From NCBI RefSeq assembly GCF_018343625.1, contig NZ_JAGYPG010000002.1, forward strand, positions 1,035,280-1,099,279: a stretch of DNA of 64,000 bases. The letters run 5' to 3'. This stretch comes from Lederbergia citri (GTDB taxonomy: Bacteria > Bacillota > Bacilli > Bacillales > Bacillaceae_C). The translations under genes were made by a program, and so were the position numbers. Within the stretch, counting starts at the first letter, position 1. Each line of letters begins with the position of its first letter. Of this stretch, positions 27,548 to 35,245 are shown piece by piece. The notes below the pieces were generated by a model, which was not told where the DNA came from, searched no databases, and saw nothing but the letters and a program-made list of their open reading frames with translations.

Positions 27548-28759
27548 CTATAGGGAGAGCTCTCCTATGTTATTTAGATAAGATGATTGTTCATCACTAG
27601 TTTTGTTTCTTTCTGAAATGATTCCATCATTTAATCTGAGAAGGTTTTGTAAACTCCCCTTTAATTTTTTGTTTGAAACGATAATTTCGCCCAATAAATC
27701 AATTGTCGCAATTTTTTCTTGGAGTACCTCAGGGTCAACATCCCCATTTAGCATAAGCTCGCCTCTTACAATGAAGTTAGCTGCTTCCTTTAAAGCAAGA
27801 AATTCGTCATTTGACCATTCTTCTTCATTTTCAATTAAGATGAAGGAATTGTCGTATACAAGCACTTCCGTATCTAAGAGACTGCATAATTCGTATACGA
27901 TATCCTCAACGCTTTCGTGACATATAATCAACGAAGTAGAATGGATTTTTGAAAAAGCATTCGAAAGAGCTTCTCGAGTGACATCTGCATTGACGACGAT
28001 AGGTTTCTTCGCCATGATTTTTTTGTTTTTAAAACGACGAATGGAACGATTGTTTAATTGAAGCTGGCTCTCGATCAATTCGTAACCAGCCGGAATAACA
28101 TCGACTGGCGAAGTTGTAAGGGAAGTCATTTTTTTATATAAATATGGTTCTTGCTCCTCAGGAATAGTGATTTTTCCGTGAACTTCTATATTACTAATTT
28201 TTTCATTAAATAAATCCATATTTAGGTCTTGGGAAAATGTTAGTTTTCCATTAACAACTAAATATTGGGGACCATCTAAGGATTGAAGAAATGAATTCGT
28301 TAGCGTAAATTTTCCATTCTCAATGCGTGGAGGTTCTCCTGAATAAGTACTGACATTAAGCTCACCATCCGCAAAAAGGTTACTGACAGAACCTGAAAGA
28401 TGTGCTGGACTGTATACTTTCCCATTCATAATAAAGTGGAATAATTCCTTTTTTATTTGATCCGCTTCCACATTTTTATCAATAATGACAATACCATTTA
28501 TGAATAATTTTACAGGTTCTTGGATTGACTCTATATAAGCTTGATCAATATGCAAAATTCCATTGAAAAAAGCATATCCATCCGGAACTAATGCGGTCTT
28601 TCCGATATTTTCAATATTTAAAGCTGATATAAGATAAGCGTTTTCCCTTTTATAAAGAACAAGCCCTACATTATCAATTCCTTCAATTCCCTTTATGCTA
28701 TCTTCTGTTGCATTCATTAGATTTAATAATCCTACATTTCCAATTCGTTGTTTTGTCAT
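27548..28759 (-). CDS. Four-module repeat protein of unknown function, coupled to an ECF sigma factor
   Basis: 403 residues, no signal peptide, no membrane segment, acidic. Four related modules of about 80-90 residues can be laid over each other, each with a pattern like 'V-N-G-K-L...D-v-d...L-x-E-K-I-x-x-I-x-V-x-G-x-I...': YLVVNGKLTF with EKISNIEVHGKITIPEE, FIVRGELMLNG with EKIATIDLLGEIIVSN, LFINGIVIID with FIMNGKVYSP, and a diverged third copy around residues 215-290. Short beta strands alternate with Asn-Gly turns, as in a solenoid. Its ATG overlaps the sigma stop (TAATG) and uses GGAGG inside the sigma gene, so both are made together. An anti-sigma or sensing role is an inference from position only. 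Confidence 0.75.
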   Translation of the reverse strand: MTKQRIGNVGLLNLMNATEDSIKGIEGIDNVGLVLYKRENAYLISALNIENIGKTALVPDGYAFFNGILHIDQAYIESIQEPVKLFINGIVIIDKNVEADQIKKELFHFIMNGKVYSPAHLSGSVSNLFADGELNVSTYSGEPPRIENGKFTLTNSFLQSLDGPQYLVVNGKLTFSQDLNMDLFNEKISNIEVHGKITIPEEQEPYLYKKMTSLTTSPVDVIPAGYELIESQLQLNNRSIRRFKNKKIMAKKPIVVNADVTREALSNAFSKIHSTSLIICHESVEDIVYELCSLLDTEVLVYDNSFILIENEEEWSNDEFLALKEAANFIVRGELMLNGDVDPEVLQEKIATIDLLGEIIVSNKKLKGSLQNLLRLNDGIISERNKTSDEQSSYLNNIGELSL

Positions 28760-29226
28760 TATCCTTCCTCCATTTCTATTAAGTGTCGCAAGCGTTTGAT
28801 TGCCATATGAAGCTTATATCTTATCGTTGAAGCCGGCAGTCCAAGTTGTTCAGCAATTTCCTTGCTGTTCAATCCTATCCAGTATCGTTTAAAAACAATA
28901 TCGCTTAATTCTATGGGCAGATGTGATAAAAGCTCAGCCATTTCAATATGGTTTCCTGCAAATACTTGAACCGGTATATCGAATTCCTCATCCCATTCAG
29001 AGAGCCGCTTTTCTTTTCTTCGTTCATCAATGAGTTTATTTTTCATTACTCGGTAGAACCAAGCTTTTTGTTTATATTCAGGCAAGATAAAAAGTTCAGT
29101 TTCTTTCAGCGACTTCATCAAAGCATCTTGAACAAGGTCATTTGCCTCATGCTCATGCCGAGATATCGAAACGGCAAATCGATAAAGATCGGCTTTTAAC
29201 TTTTCATATAGATCACTCGCTTCCAT
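28759..29226 (-). CDS. ECF-type RNA polymerase sigma factor
   Basis: About 155 residues. Region 2 (ADLYRFAVSISRHEHEANDLVQDALMK-like, residues 12-40) and region 4 with a helix-turn-helix (ELSDIVFKRYWIGLNSKEIAEQLGLPASTIRYKLHMAIKRL span, residues 105-145) are both present; the linker is short, as in ECF factors. It is not SigY, which is elsewhere in this window. Start is ATG 29226 (weak GAGTGAG upstream) or GTG 29235. It heads a three-gene unit without a classical membrane anti-sigma gene. Confidence 0.88.
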   Translation of the reverse strand: MEASDLYEKLKADLYRFAVSISRHEHEANDLVQDALMKSLKETELFILPEYKQKAWFYRVMKNKLIDERRKEKRLSEWDEEFDIPVQVFAGNHIEMAELLSHLPIELSDIVFKRYWIGLNSKEIAEQLGLPASTIRYKLHMAIKRLRHLIEMEEG

Positions 29227-29275
29227 ATGGCTCACTCACTTCGTATTTTTTACTGATGTATTTGCTTTCGTATAG

Positions 29276-29303
29276 ATAACGTTTGGAGTTGTAAAAGTGT
29301 TGG
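29276..29303 (-). promoter_or_regulatory. Possible ECF-type (autoregulatory) promoter of the sigma operon
   Basis: On the minus strand CCAACAC, 15 bp, CGTTAT: an AAC-type -35 and a CGT-type -10 element with 17 bp between AAC and CGT, as in ECF promoters. It lies about 50 bp before the sigma start. Assigned by eye. Confidence 0.4.
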
Positions 29304-29425
29304 AGAAAAAATAAAAAAATTTAAAAATATTATTTTGTTAACTCAGGGACTGATATCCACGCTATGCTTTTACTTTTTTAGAGCGGATGACATGTGACTT
29401 ATATAGTTCTATTTTAAACTTTTAT

Positions 29426-29453
29426 TGGACAAATTTCGGATTGTATTCATAAT
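29426..29453 (+). promoter_or_regulatory. SigA-type promoter of the phosphodiesterase gene
   Basis: TGGACA, 16-bp spacer, CATAAT, each one base off consensus, about 75 bp before the ATG. Confidence 0.5.
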
Positions 29454-29530
29454 TTTTTCATTATTTAATAGCAATGGACCTAAACTACCATTATGATGGA
29501 TTTAGAAGATATTTTTTCTAGGAGGTACCT

Positions 29531-30838
29531 ATGACACGACTTACAGACCATTTAATCGTCATTTCATTTGATTGTCTCTCAGCATTGGATTTTTCCATGT
29601 TAGAGGAACTTCCAAATTTTCAGGAATTGTTATATAAAGGATCGTATTGCAAACATGTAGAGACTATTTATCCATCTGTCACTTACCCATGTCATGCAAC
29701 TATTGTAACGGGAAAATACCCTAACCATCATGGCGTTATCAATAATACATTCCTTCAACCCGGAAATCCTTCGCCTGACTGGTACTGGCATCGATTTCAT
29801 ATTAAAGGGACGACATTATATGATGAGGCGAAGAAAGCAGGCATGAAAACGGCAGCGTTGTTGTGGCCTGTTACAGCTAAGGCTAATATCGATTACAATA
29901 TGCCCGAAATTTTTGCCAATCGCCCTTGGCTCAATCAAATTGCGGTTTCTTTAGCAAATGGGAGCGTTTTTTACCAAATCGATATGAATAATCGTTTTGG
30001 TCATATACGAAAAGGGATCAGCCAGCCGGAATTAGATGACTTTGTATTGGAGTCTGCTGTCCATACGATTGAAACGAAAAAGCCGAATTTAATGCTTGTC
30101 CATTTTACCGATCTTGATACACAGCGGCATTATCACGGTTTCTCATCTGAAGAGGCTCAAGCTGCTTTAAAACGCCACGATATACGGTTAGGTAGAATTC
30201 TACATGCCCTTAAGGATGCAGGAATTTATGAAAACTCAACGATTGTAGCTCTAGGAGATCATAGTGCTTTAGATGAATCGAAGGCTGTAAAAGTGAACGT
30301 GCTCTTGAAGGAACAAGGGTTGATCAATGTAAATGAAAAAGGAAAAGTTACGGACTGGAAAGCATATTGTAAAAGCTGTGACGGCTCCGCCTATATATAT
30401 TTGCACAATCCAAATGATAAGGAAACGAAATCACGCGTTGGAGAACTATTGCAAAGACTGCAGGAGGATGAGCATAACGGCATAGAATTCGTTCTGACAG
30501 GTGATGAAGCGGGAAAAAGAGGTGCCGATGAAAAGGCTGCCTTTATGATTGAGGCGCGTAGAGGCTTTTATTTTCACGAGCGATTAGAAGGAGAATTTAT
30601 TGATTCCATTACGAAAGAGGATGTAGAGGAACGTCGATATACAGTCGCGTCTCATGGTTATTCGCCTAAAAAAGCAAACTACGAGACTGTATTAATCGCA
30701 TCTGGAAAAGGAATTCGTGAAAAAGTAAATATTCCTTCTATGCACCTAGTGGATGAAGGCCCCACTTTTGCAAAATTACTAGGCCTTGATCTTGGGGATA
30801 CAGATGGAAGGATTATAAAGGAAATGTTTGATGTTTAA
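29531..30838 (+). CDS. Alkaline phosphatase superfamily phosphodiesterase (NPP-like)
   Basis: 435 residues of the type I phosphodiesterase/nucleotide pyrophosphatase group. Motifs: FDCLSALDF (metal Asp, near residue 12), YPSVTYPCHATIVTGKYP (nucleophile Thr region, near 45-62), DLDTQRHYHG (near 195) and GDHS (near 243). No signal peptide or membrane segment, so probably cytosolic. The substrate is unknown; nucleotide or phospholipid-derived diesters are usual for the family. AGGAGG precedes the ATG. Runs into the UMF1 transporter gene 70 bp downstream. Confidence 0.88.
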   Translation: MTRLTDHLIVISFDCLSALDFSMLEELPNFQELLYKGSYCKHVETIYPSVTYPCHATIVTGKYPNHHGVINNTFLQPGNPSPDWYWHRFHIKGTTLYDEAKKAGMKTAALLWPVTAKANIDYNMPEIFANRPWLNQIAVSLANGSVFYQIDMNNRFGHIRKGISQPELDDFVLESAVHTIETKKPNLMLVHFTDLDTQRHYHGFSSEEAQAALKRHDIRLGRILHALKDAGIYENSTIVALGDHSALDESKAVKVNVLLKEQGLINVNEKGKVTDWKAYCKSCDGSAYIYLHNPNDKETKSRVGELLQRLQEDEHNGIEFVLTGDEAGKRGADEKAAFMIEARRGFYFHERLEGEFIDSITKEDVEERRYTVASHGYSPKKANYETVLIASGKGIREKVNIPSMHLVDEGPTFAKLLGLDLGDTDGRIIKEMFDV

Positions 30839-30907
30839 AAATTTTTAACATTCTAATCTATTCTTCTAGTACAATATAGCTATGCAAGATTACAAGGGGG
30901 GAAATGG

Positions 30908-32191
30908 ATGAAAAAGCTGTATTCTAAAGAAGAAAATAGTTGGATTATGTATGACTGGGCGAACTCAGCATATTCGATAATTATTACGTCCGCTGTCTTT
31001 CCAATCTTTTATAAATCAATGGCATCCTCCGCCGGGGTCAGTGACGTTAATTCGACAGCTTATTTAGGTTATACGATTGCAATCGCTACTTTTATTTTAG
31101 CTATGCTTAATCCGATTCTAGGAACAATTGCTGATTATCGAGGACTTAAGAAAAAGTTTTTTACTTTCTTTTTTGTAATGGGAGTGGCGTCCACTGCATT
31201 ACTCGCATTTATCCCTGGAGAGCAATGGCAGCTATTATTAATATTTTATATGTTTTCAACAGTTGGTTTTATTGGTTCCATCGTTTTCTACGATGCCTTT
31301 CTCATAGATGTTACGACAGAGGATCGAATGAATCGTGTATCTGCTCGCGGGTATGGTTTGGGCTATATTGGGAGTACGATACCTTTTATTATCAGTATTG
31401 CAATCATTATTCTCGCCGATAATGAGATCATTCCAATTTCAGTAGGATTAGCTAGTAAAATTTCCTTCCTTATTACTGCTATTTGGTGGGGACTATTCAC
31501 TATTCCCATGTTTAAAGATGTTCATCAGCGCTATTATATTGAACGCGAACCGAATCCCATTGTAAATAGCTTTAAGCGTCTTGGTGGAACATTTAAAGAT
31601 ATTCGGAAATATCGGACACTGTTTTTATTTTTACTCGCCTACTTTTTCTATATTGATGGGGTTGGAACGATTATTTCTATGGCCACTGCGTATGGTACTG
31701 ATATGGGAATTAGCTCTACCAGCCTACTTATTATCTTATTCGCCACCCAAGTAGTGGCTGCCCCTTTTGCCATTTTGTATGGTAAGTTTTCAGATAAATT
31801 TGGCGCTAAAAAAATGCTATATGTCGGAATCATTGTTTATATCATCGTTTGCATATATGCCGTATTCATGAAAACAGCTCTTGATTTTTGGATACTAGCT
31901 ATGTTGGTCGCCACTTCTCAAGGTGGTATTCAAGCGTTGAGCCGCTCCTACTATGCACAAATGATTCCGAAAGAAAAAGCGAATGAGTTTTTCGGATTTT
32001 ATAATATTATAGGAAAATTCGCTTCGATTATGGGGCCGCTTTTATTGGGAGTCACTGCACAAATTACAGGACATACTTCATACGGAGTATTCAGTCTCGT
32101 CATTCTATTTATAATCGGGATAGTGATTCTTGCACGAGTCCCTGAACCTAAAGGTAATGCATCGGATCTTGGAAATACGAAGATTGTCTAA
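30908..32191 (+). CDS. MFS transporter of the UMF1 (Atg22-like) family
   Basis: 427 residues with about 12 membrane segments. The N-terminal YDWANSAYS is the signature of UMF1 proteins, related to vacuolar Atg22 amino acid effluxers. NRVSARGYGLGYIGS near residue 142 and the Gln-Ala-Leu-Ser-Arg-Ser-Tyr segment near 345 are also typical. The substrate is unknown. ATG 30908 with AAGGGGGG upstream. Own terminator downstream. Confidence 0.9.
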   Translation: MKKLYSKEENSWIMYDWANSAYSIIITSAVFPIFYKSMASSAGVSDVNSTAYLGYTIAIATFILAMLNPILGTIADYRGLKKKFFTFFFVMGVASTALLAFIPGEQWQLLLIFYMFSTVGFIGSIVFYDAFLIDVTTEDRMNRVSARGYGLGYIGSTIPFIISIAIIILADNEIIPISVGLASKISFLITAIWWGLFTIPMFKDVHQRYYIEREPNPIVNSFKRLGGTFKDIRKYRTLFLFLLAYFFYIDGVGTIISMATAYGTDMGISSTSLLIILFATQVVAAPFAILYGKFSDKFGAKKMLYVGIIVYIIVCIYAVFMKTALDFWILAMLVATSQGGIQALSRSYYAQMIPKEKANEFFGFYNIIGKFASIMGPLLLGVTAQITGHTSYGVFSLVILFIIGIVILARVPEPKGNASDLGNTKIV

Positions 32192-32201
32192 TTAGATAAA
32201 G

Positions 32202-32228
32202 ATAGGGACTCCTAGTCCCTATTTTTTG
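32202..32228 (+). terminator. Terminator of the UMF1 transporter gene
   Basis: ATAGGGACT / AGTCCCTAT with a 3-nt loop, followed by TTTTTT. Confidence 0.92.
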
Positions 32229-32347
32229 TATGGAACGATATTTTTAATTAGAAATTTATACTTCGTTAGAATCGCACACGAAATGGCATTGGGCATGACA
32301 TAGAAAAGCAACTCGAAATCAATTAAGAATTGTATTCTTACTCTTTT

Positions 32348-32745
32348 ACATTTAAATCAATTGTTTGTTTAGCAATTTGAGTCCTTTTTCTACTAACCAA
32401 TCGTTTGATTAAACTTTTATCCCCTTTTTCCGTTTAATCAATCGTTTGGTTAACACTTTTGGTCTCTTTTATCTCATTCAAACATTCGTTTGATTAAACA
32501 TTTGTCCTCCTGTGCAGCTTAATCAAACGTTTGTTTAGCAATTTTGGTCTTTTTATCCCATTCAAACAATCGTTTGATTAAACATTTTCCCCTCCTTTAC
32601 AGTTTAATCAATCGTTTGTTTAGCAATTTTGGTCTTTTTACCCCATTCAAACAATCGTTTGATTAAACTTTTTCCCCTCCTTTGCAGTTTAATCAATCGT
32701 TTGTTTAGCAATTTTGGTCCCTACCTTACATTCAATTGTAACTAT
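32348..32745. repeat. Helically phased repeat array, core CAATCGTTTG every ~42 bp
   Basis: Nine clear copies of a 10-bp core (mostly CAATCGTTTG; one perfect palindrome CAAACGTTTG) start at 32358, 32398, 32439, 32483, 32524, 32567, 32609, 32652 and 32694, with a decayed tenth near 32733. Steps are 40-44 bp, mean 42.0, four turns of B-DNA. Flanks alternate between TTTAATCAATCGTTTGTTTA and TTCAAACAATCGTTTGATTA, giving 85-bp higher-order units. It is non-coding and lies between the UMF1 terminator and the truncated phosphatase. The core resembles operator half-sites, for example of TetR-type regulators (inference). Confidence 0.9.
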
Positions 32746-32991
32746 ATGGGAGTGGAGAAACCTTATGTAGGAGTATGTTTAGAAGGAAGTAAAAAAATGC
32801 CTGTATGAGAAAGATATTTCATTAAAGAAAAATTAATTTGATCAAAATTTAAGATTCTAGTTTCTTCTAAACAAACGTTTGATTAATACAATGCTTCCTA
32901 CGTAGCGGCGCCATGGCGTTTCATTGTAAAACTATTATTAAATAATTCAACTGTACACATTTATTATTTTGGGAAAGGAGAAGAATAGTTA
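32746..32991. other. Intergenic region with an isolated copy of the array core
   Basis: No gene. At 32872 a single palindromic CAAACGTTTG in the context TAAACAAACGTTTGATTAA repeats the motif of the neighbouring array, about 120 bp before the truncated phosphatase gene. The rest is AT-rich. Confidence 0.6.
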
Positions 32992-33297
32992 ATGACAACT
33001 ATAGGATTCATTAGACATGGAATAACCGAATGGAATATGCTCGGAAAAGCTCAAGGAATTACGGATATACCTTTAAATCATATAGGAAAAGAAGAGGCAT
33101 TGGCATTAGGAAATAGATTACTAAAAAAAGGGCATTGGGATTTCATTATCTCTAGTGATTTATCCCGAGCATATGAAACCGGCAAAATAATTGGGGATAT
33201 ATTAAACTTACCTGTTTGTCATGATAAGAGAATCCGTGAAATTGATTGTGGAGAGATCGAAGGAATGACCGAGGAAGAAAGGATTTGTGAATGTTAA
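32992..33297 (+). pseudogene. Truncated histidine phosphatase (phosphoglycerate mutase-like)
   Basis: 101 residues with a good RBS (AAAGGAG) and the catalytic RHG motif (FIRHGITEWN, residues 6-15), Arg of SSDLSRAYET near 58 and the acid in REIDCGEIEG near 84. The family is normally about 190-200 residues; here the frame stops right after GMTEEER, so the second catalytic His and the C-terminal half are absent. I find no continuation in other frames downstream. It is therefore a 3'-truncated gene, unless a short protein has been kept for another role. Confidence 0.75.
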
Positions 33298-33401
33298 ACA
33301 AATTTCGCTTATAAACAAATCTCTGTTTTTAAAAATTATAGATCGTCCTAATTAAGAGTGAGATTATTGCGTCAGGGGATGCCTTGCAATTTTGCCAGTA
33401 T

Positions 33402-33968
33402 TTATTTTCTTTTCATTTTCTTTCTTTTCTCCATTATCTTTTGATATTGTTTTTCGACTTTAGTTGTAGTCGGAATAAAGGGTTCCGTATTATAGTCAAC
33501 TCGTTTACCATAACGAATCATCTCATATATGATCATCCCATTATTAGGCTTTCCATTAACAGTGAGCATAGGAACACTGTCAAAGAGTATATAATAAAAA
33601 GCATAAAAGATAAATCGACTCCAAAATATTTGAAAAGACTGTATCACTCCATTAGCTAAAAGGGCATTAATTAGCAAGGCAAAACAAAGATTTGTTAAAA
33701 CCGGCCCCGCATAAATACTAATATATGCGAGCTTGCTTTCTCTTTTAATAGAATCATACGAAAACCAACTATATATATGGTAATATTTTCGAATATCAAA
33801 AATACCAAATTTAAAAATCCTCGGTCCTGATCCAATTGTTAATCTAGGGTTCCTCACACCGAATATTCCACTAGTAATGAGATAACCCAACTCTCTTAAA
33901 AATAGGACAACAGGAAGAATAATAAAGGCCGAAACAATTAGTCCAATTAAATCTTTAAACCCAAACAT
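33402..33968 (-). CDS. M50-like membrane protein lacking the protease active site
   Basis: 188 residues with about four membrane segments. Position and context of VLFLRELGYLITSGIFGV (near residue 22) match the HExxH helix of site-2 protease/M50 proteins, but both His are replaced (R and Y) although the Glu is kept. The later segment LFDSVPMLTVNGKPNNG (near 140) corresponds to the usual NLLP-x-x-x-x-DGG region, with Asp lost. So the fold is likely kept and proteolysis lost. GGAG 5 nt before ATG 33968. The C-terminus is very basic. Stand-alone gene beside the truncated phosphatase. Confidence 0.6.
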   Translation of the reverse strand: MFGFKDLIGLIVSAFIILPVVLFLRELGYLITSGIFGVRNPRLTIGSGPRIFKFGIFDIRKYYHIYSWFSYDSIKRESKLAYISIYAGPVLTNLCFALLINALLANGVIQSFQIFWSRFIFYAFYYILFDSVPMLTVNGKPNNGMIIYEMIRYGKRVDYNTEPFIPTTTKVEKQYQKIMEKRKKMKRK

Positions 33969-34100
33969 GAGTACTCCTTTCATTTATATTCTGTTTTATC
34001 ATCCAAGTACCCTTTCAAACGTGGTTAAATCATTTTTGATTGATTAAATGAGAAAATAAGTGATATTAAAGTCGGAATATATAATCTCCCAAACAATAAA

Positions 34101-34129
34101 AAACTCGACCGGGTAATTAGGTCGAGTTT
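34101..34129 (-). terminator. Terminator of the aldo/keto reductase gene
   Basis: AAACTCGACC / GGTCGAGTTT with a 9-nt loop; minus-strand T-tract TTTTTT follows. It lies about 55 bp after the stop. Confidence 0.88.
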
Positions 34130-34184
34130 CACAAAAATATAGATGTTCTTGTTGGCATTATTCGAGGGGACCAGAAGTGCCCTT

Positions 34185-35117
34185 TTAACTATAAATTCGG
34201 TCTATCTCTTGAATTTCTTCTTCAGTTAAGTTAACTTCCAATGTTTTAAGATTATTTAATACTTGTTCTGGTCTTTTAGCGCCGGGGATAACTGTGTCAA
34301 CGGCGTCTCTTGTTAAGTACCACGCTAATACGATATGCGCTATATCCACACCCTTCGTATCAGCTATTTTTCTAAGCTGATCCACTTTTTCTAGATTTTG
34401 AATAAATGCTTCCCCTTGGAAATGCGGCTTTCTTGCACGGGCATCTGTAATTTGAGAGTCTTGATTAAATTTACCTGTAAGTAAGCCGGAAGCTAGCGGG
34501 AAATACGGTACAAACGAAATGCTATTTTCTAACATGTAAGGAAACAATTCTTTTTCAGCCGAACGATTGAGGAGATTGTATTCACCTTGATACACATCAA
34601 CATAACCATCGATATTGGCTTCCTTTAATTGTTCGATGGAAAAATTGGATACACCAATTGCCCGAATTTTCCCTTGATCTTTTAGCTCTTTTAAAACGCC
34701 GACCGCTTCAGCTTTTGGAGTATCTTCATCTGGAAAATGGATGTAATACAAATCAATATAATCCGTTTGTAGTCTGTTTAAGCTATCTTCAACAGATTTT
34801 CTCAAAAAGTTAGGAGAATTATCAACGACGACATCCTCTCCTTCAAAACGATGGGCACCTTTAGTAGCGATAATGGTTTCACTTCGTTTACCTGTTTCTT
34901 TTAATACTTCCCCAATGATTTCTTCTGATCTTCTCGGACCATATATAAAGGCTGTATCAAGGAAATCCAAACCATTTTGTACAGCAGTTCTAATAATATC
35001 TCTTCCTAGTTCACCATCTAAATCTGGATTTAAGCGAGCAGCTCCTACTGCATTCGTCCCAAGTCCAATCGGGTTCACATACAAATCTGTTTTTCCAAGA
35101 CGTACTTTTTGAGCCAT
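34185..35117 (-). CDS. Aldo/keto reductase
   Basis: 310 residues, TIM barrel. Catalytic tetrad: Asp and Tyr in [14 protein letters not shown] near residue 55, Lys in IATKGAHRF near 84, His in YYIHFPDED near 125. Uses NADPH to reduce carbonyl compounds; the substrate is unknown. AAAGGAG precedes the ATG. Single gene downstream of the ABC exporter genes. Confidence 0.92.
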   Translation of the reverse strand: MAQKVRLGKTDLYVNPIGLGTNAVGAARLNPDLDGELGRDIIRTAVQNGLDFLDTAFIYGPRRSEEIIGEVLKETGKRSETIIATKGAHRFEGEDVVVDNSPNFLRKSVEDSLNRLQTDYIDLYYIHFPDEDTPKAEAVGVLKELKDQGKIRAIGVSNFSIEQLKEANIDGYVDVYQGEYNLLNRSAEKELFPYMLENSISFVPYFPLASGLLTGKFNQDSQITDARARKPHFQGEAFIQNLEKVDQLRKIADTKGVDIAHIVLAWYLTRDAVDTVIPGAKRPEQVLNNLKTLEVNLTEEEIQEIDRIYS

Positions 35118-35209
35118 ATGTATCTACTCCTTTATTAAATATTTTTCCTATATAAGCGTTTCGACAATGAGAAGTAAATTCCCTTTATATAATACTCTCA
35201 TATATTTCG

Positions 35210-35241
35210 ACTCCTCCCAAGTAATGTATCTTGGGAGGAGT
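35210..35241 (-). terminator. Hairpin after the ABC exporter operon
   Basis: Perfect 12-bp stem ACTCCTCCCAAG / CTTGGGAGGAGT with an 8-nt loop, 4 bp after the stop of the second exporter gene. The U-tract is poor, so it may be a weak terminator or a 3' stabiliser. Confidence 0.6.
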
Positions 35242-35245
35242 TCTT

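Larger units (their letters stand above)
29227..29530. other. Divergent intergenic region, sigma operon / phosphodiesterase
   Basis: 304 bp holding the ECF-like promoter (minus) and the promoter at 29426-29453 (plus). No gene seen in between. Confidence 0.5.

Noticed and set aside
32348..32745. Possible CRISPR array
   Set aside because: Repeats are short (10-bp core), the sequence between them is itself repeated, and no cas genes are in the window.
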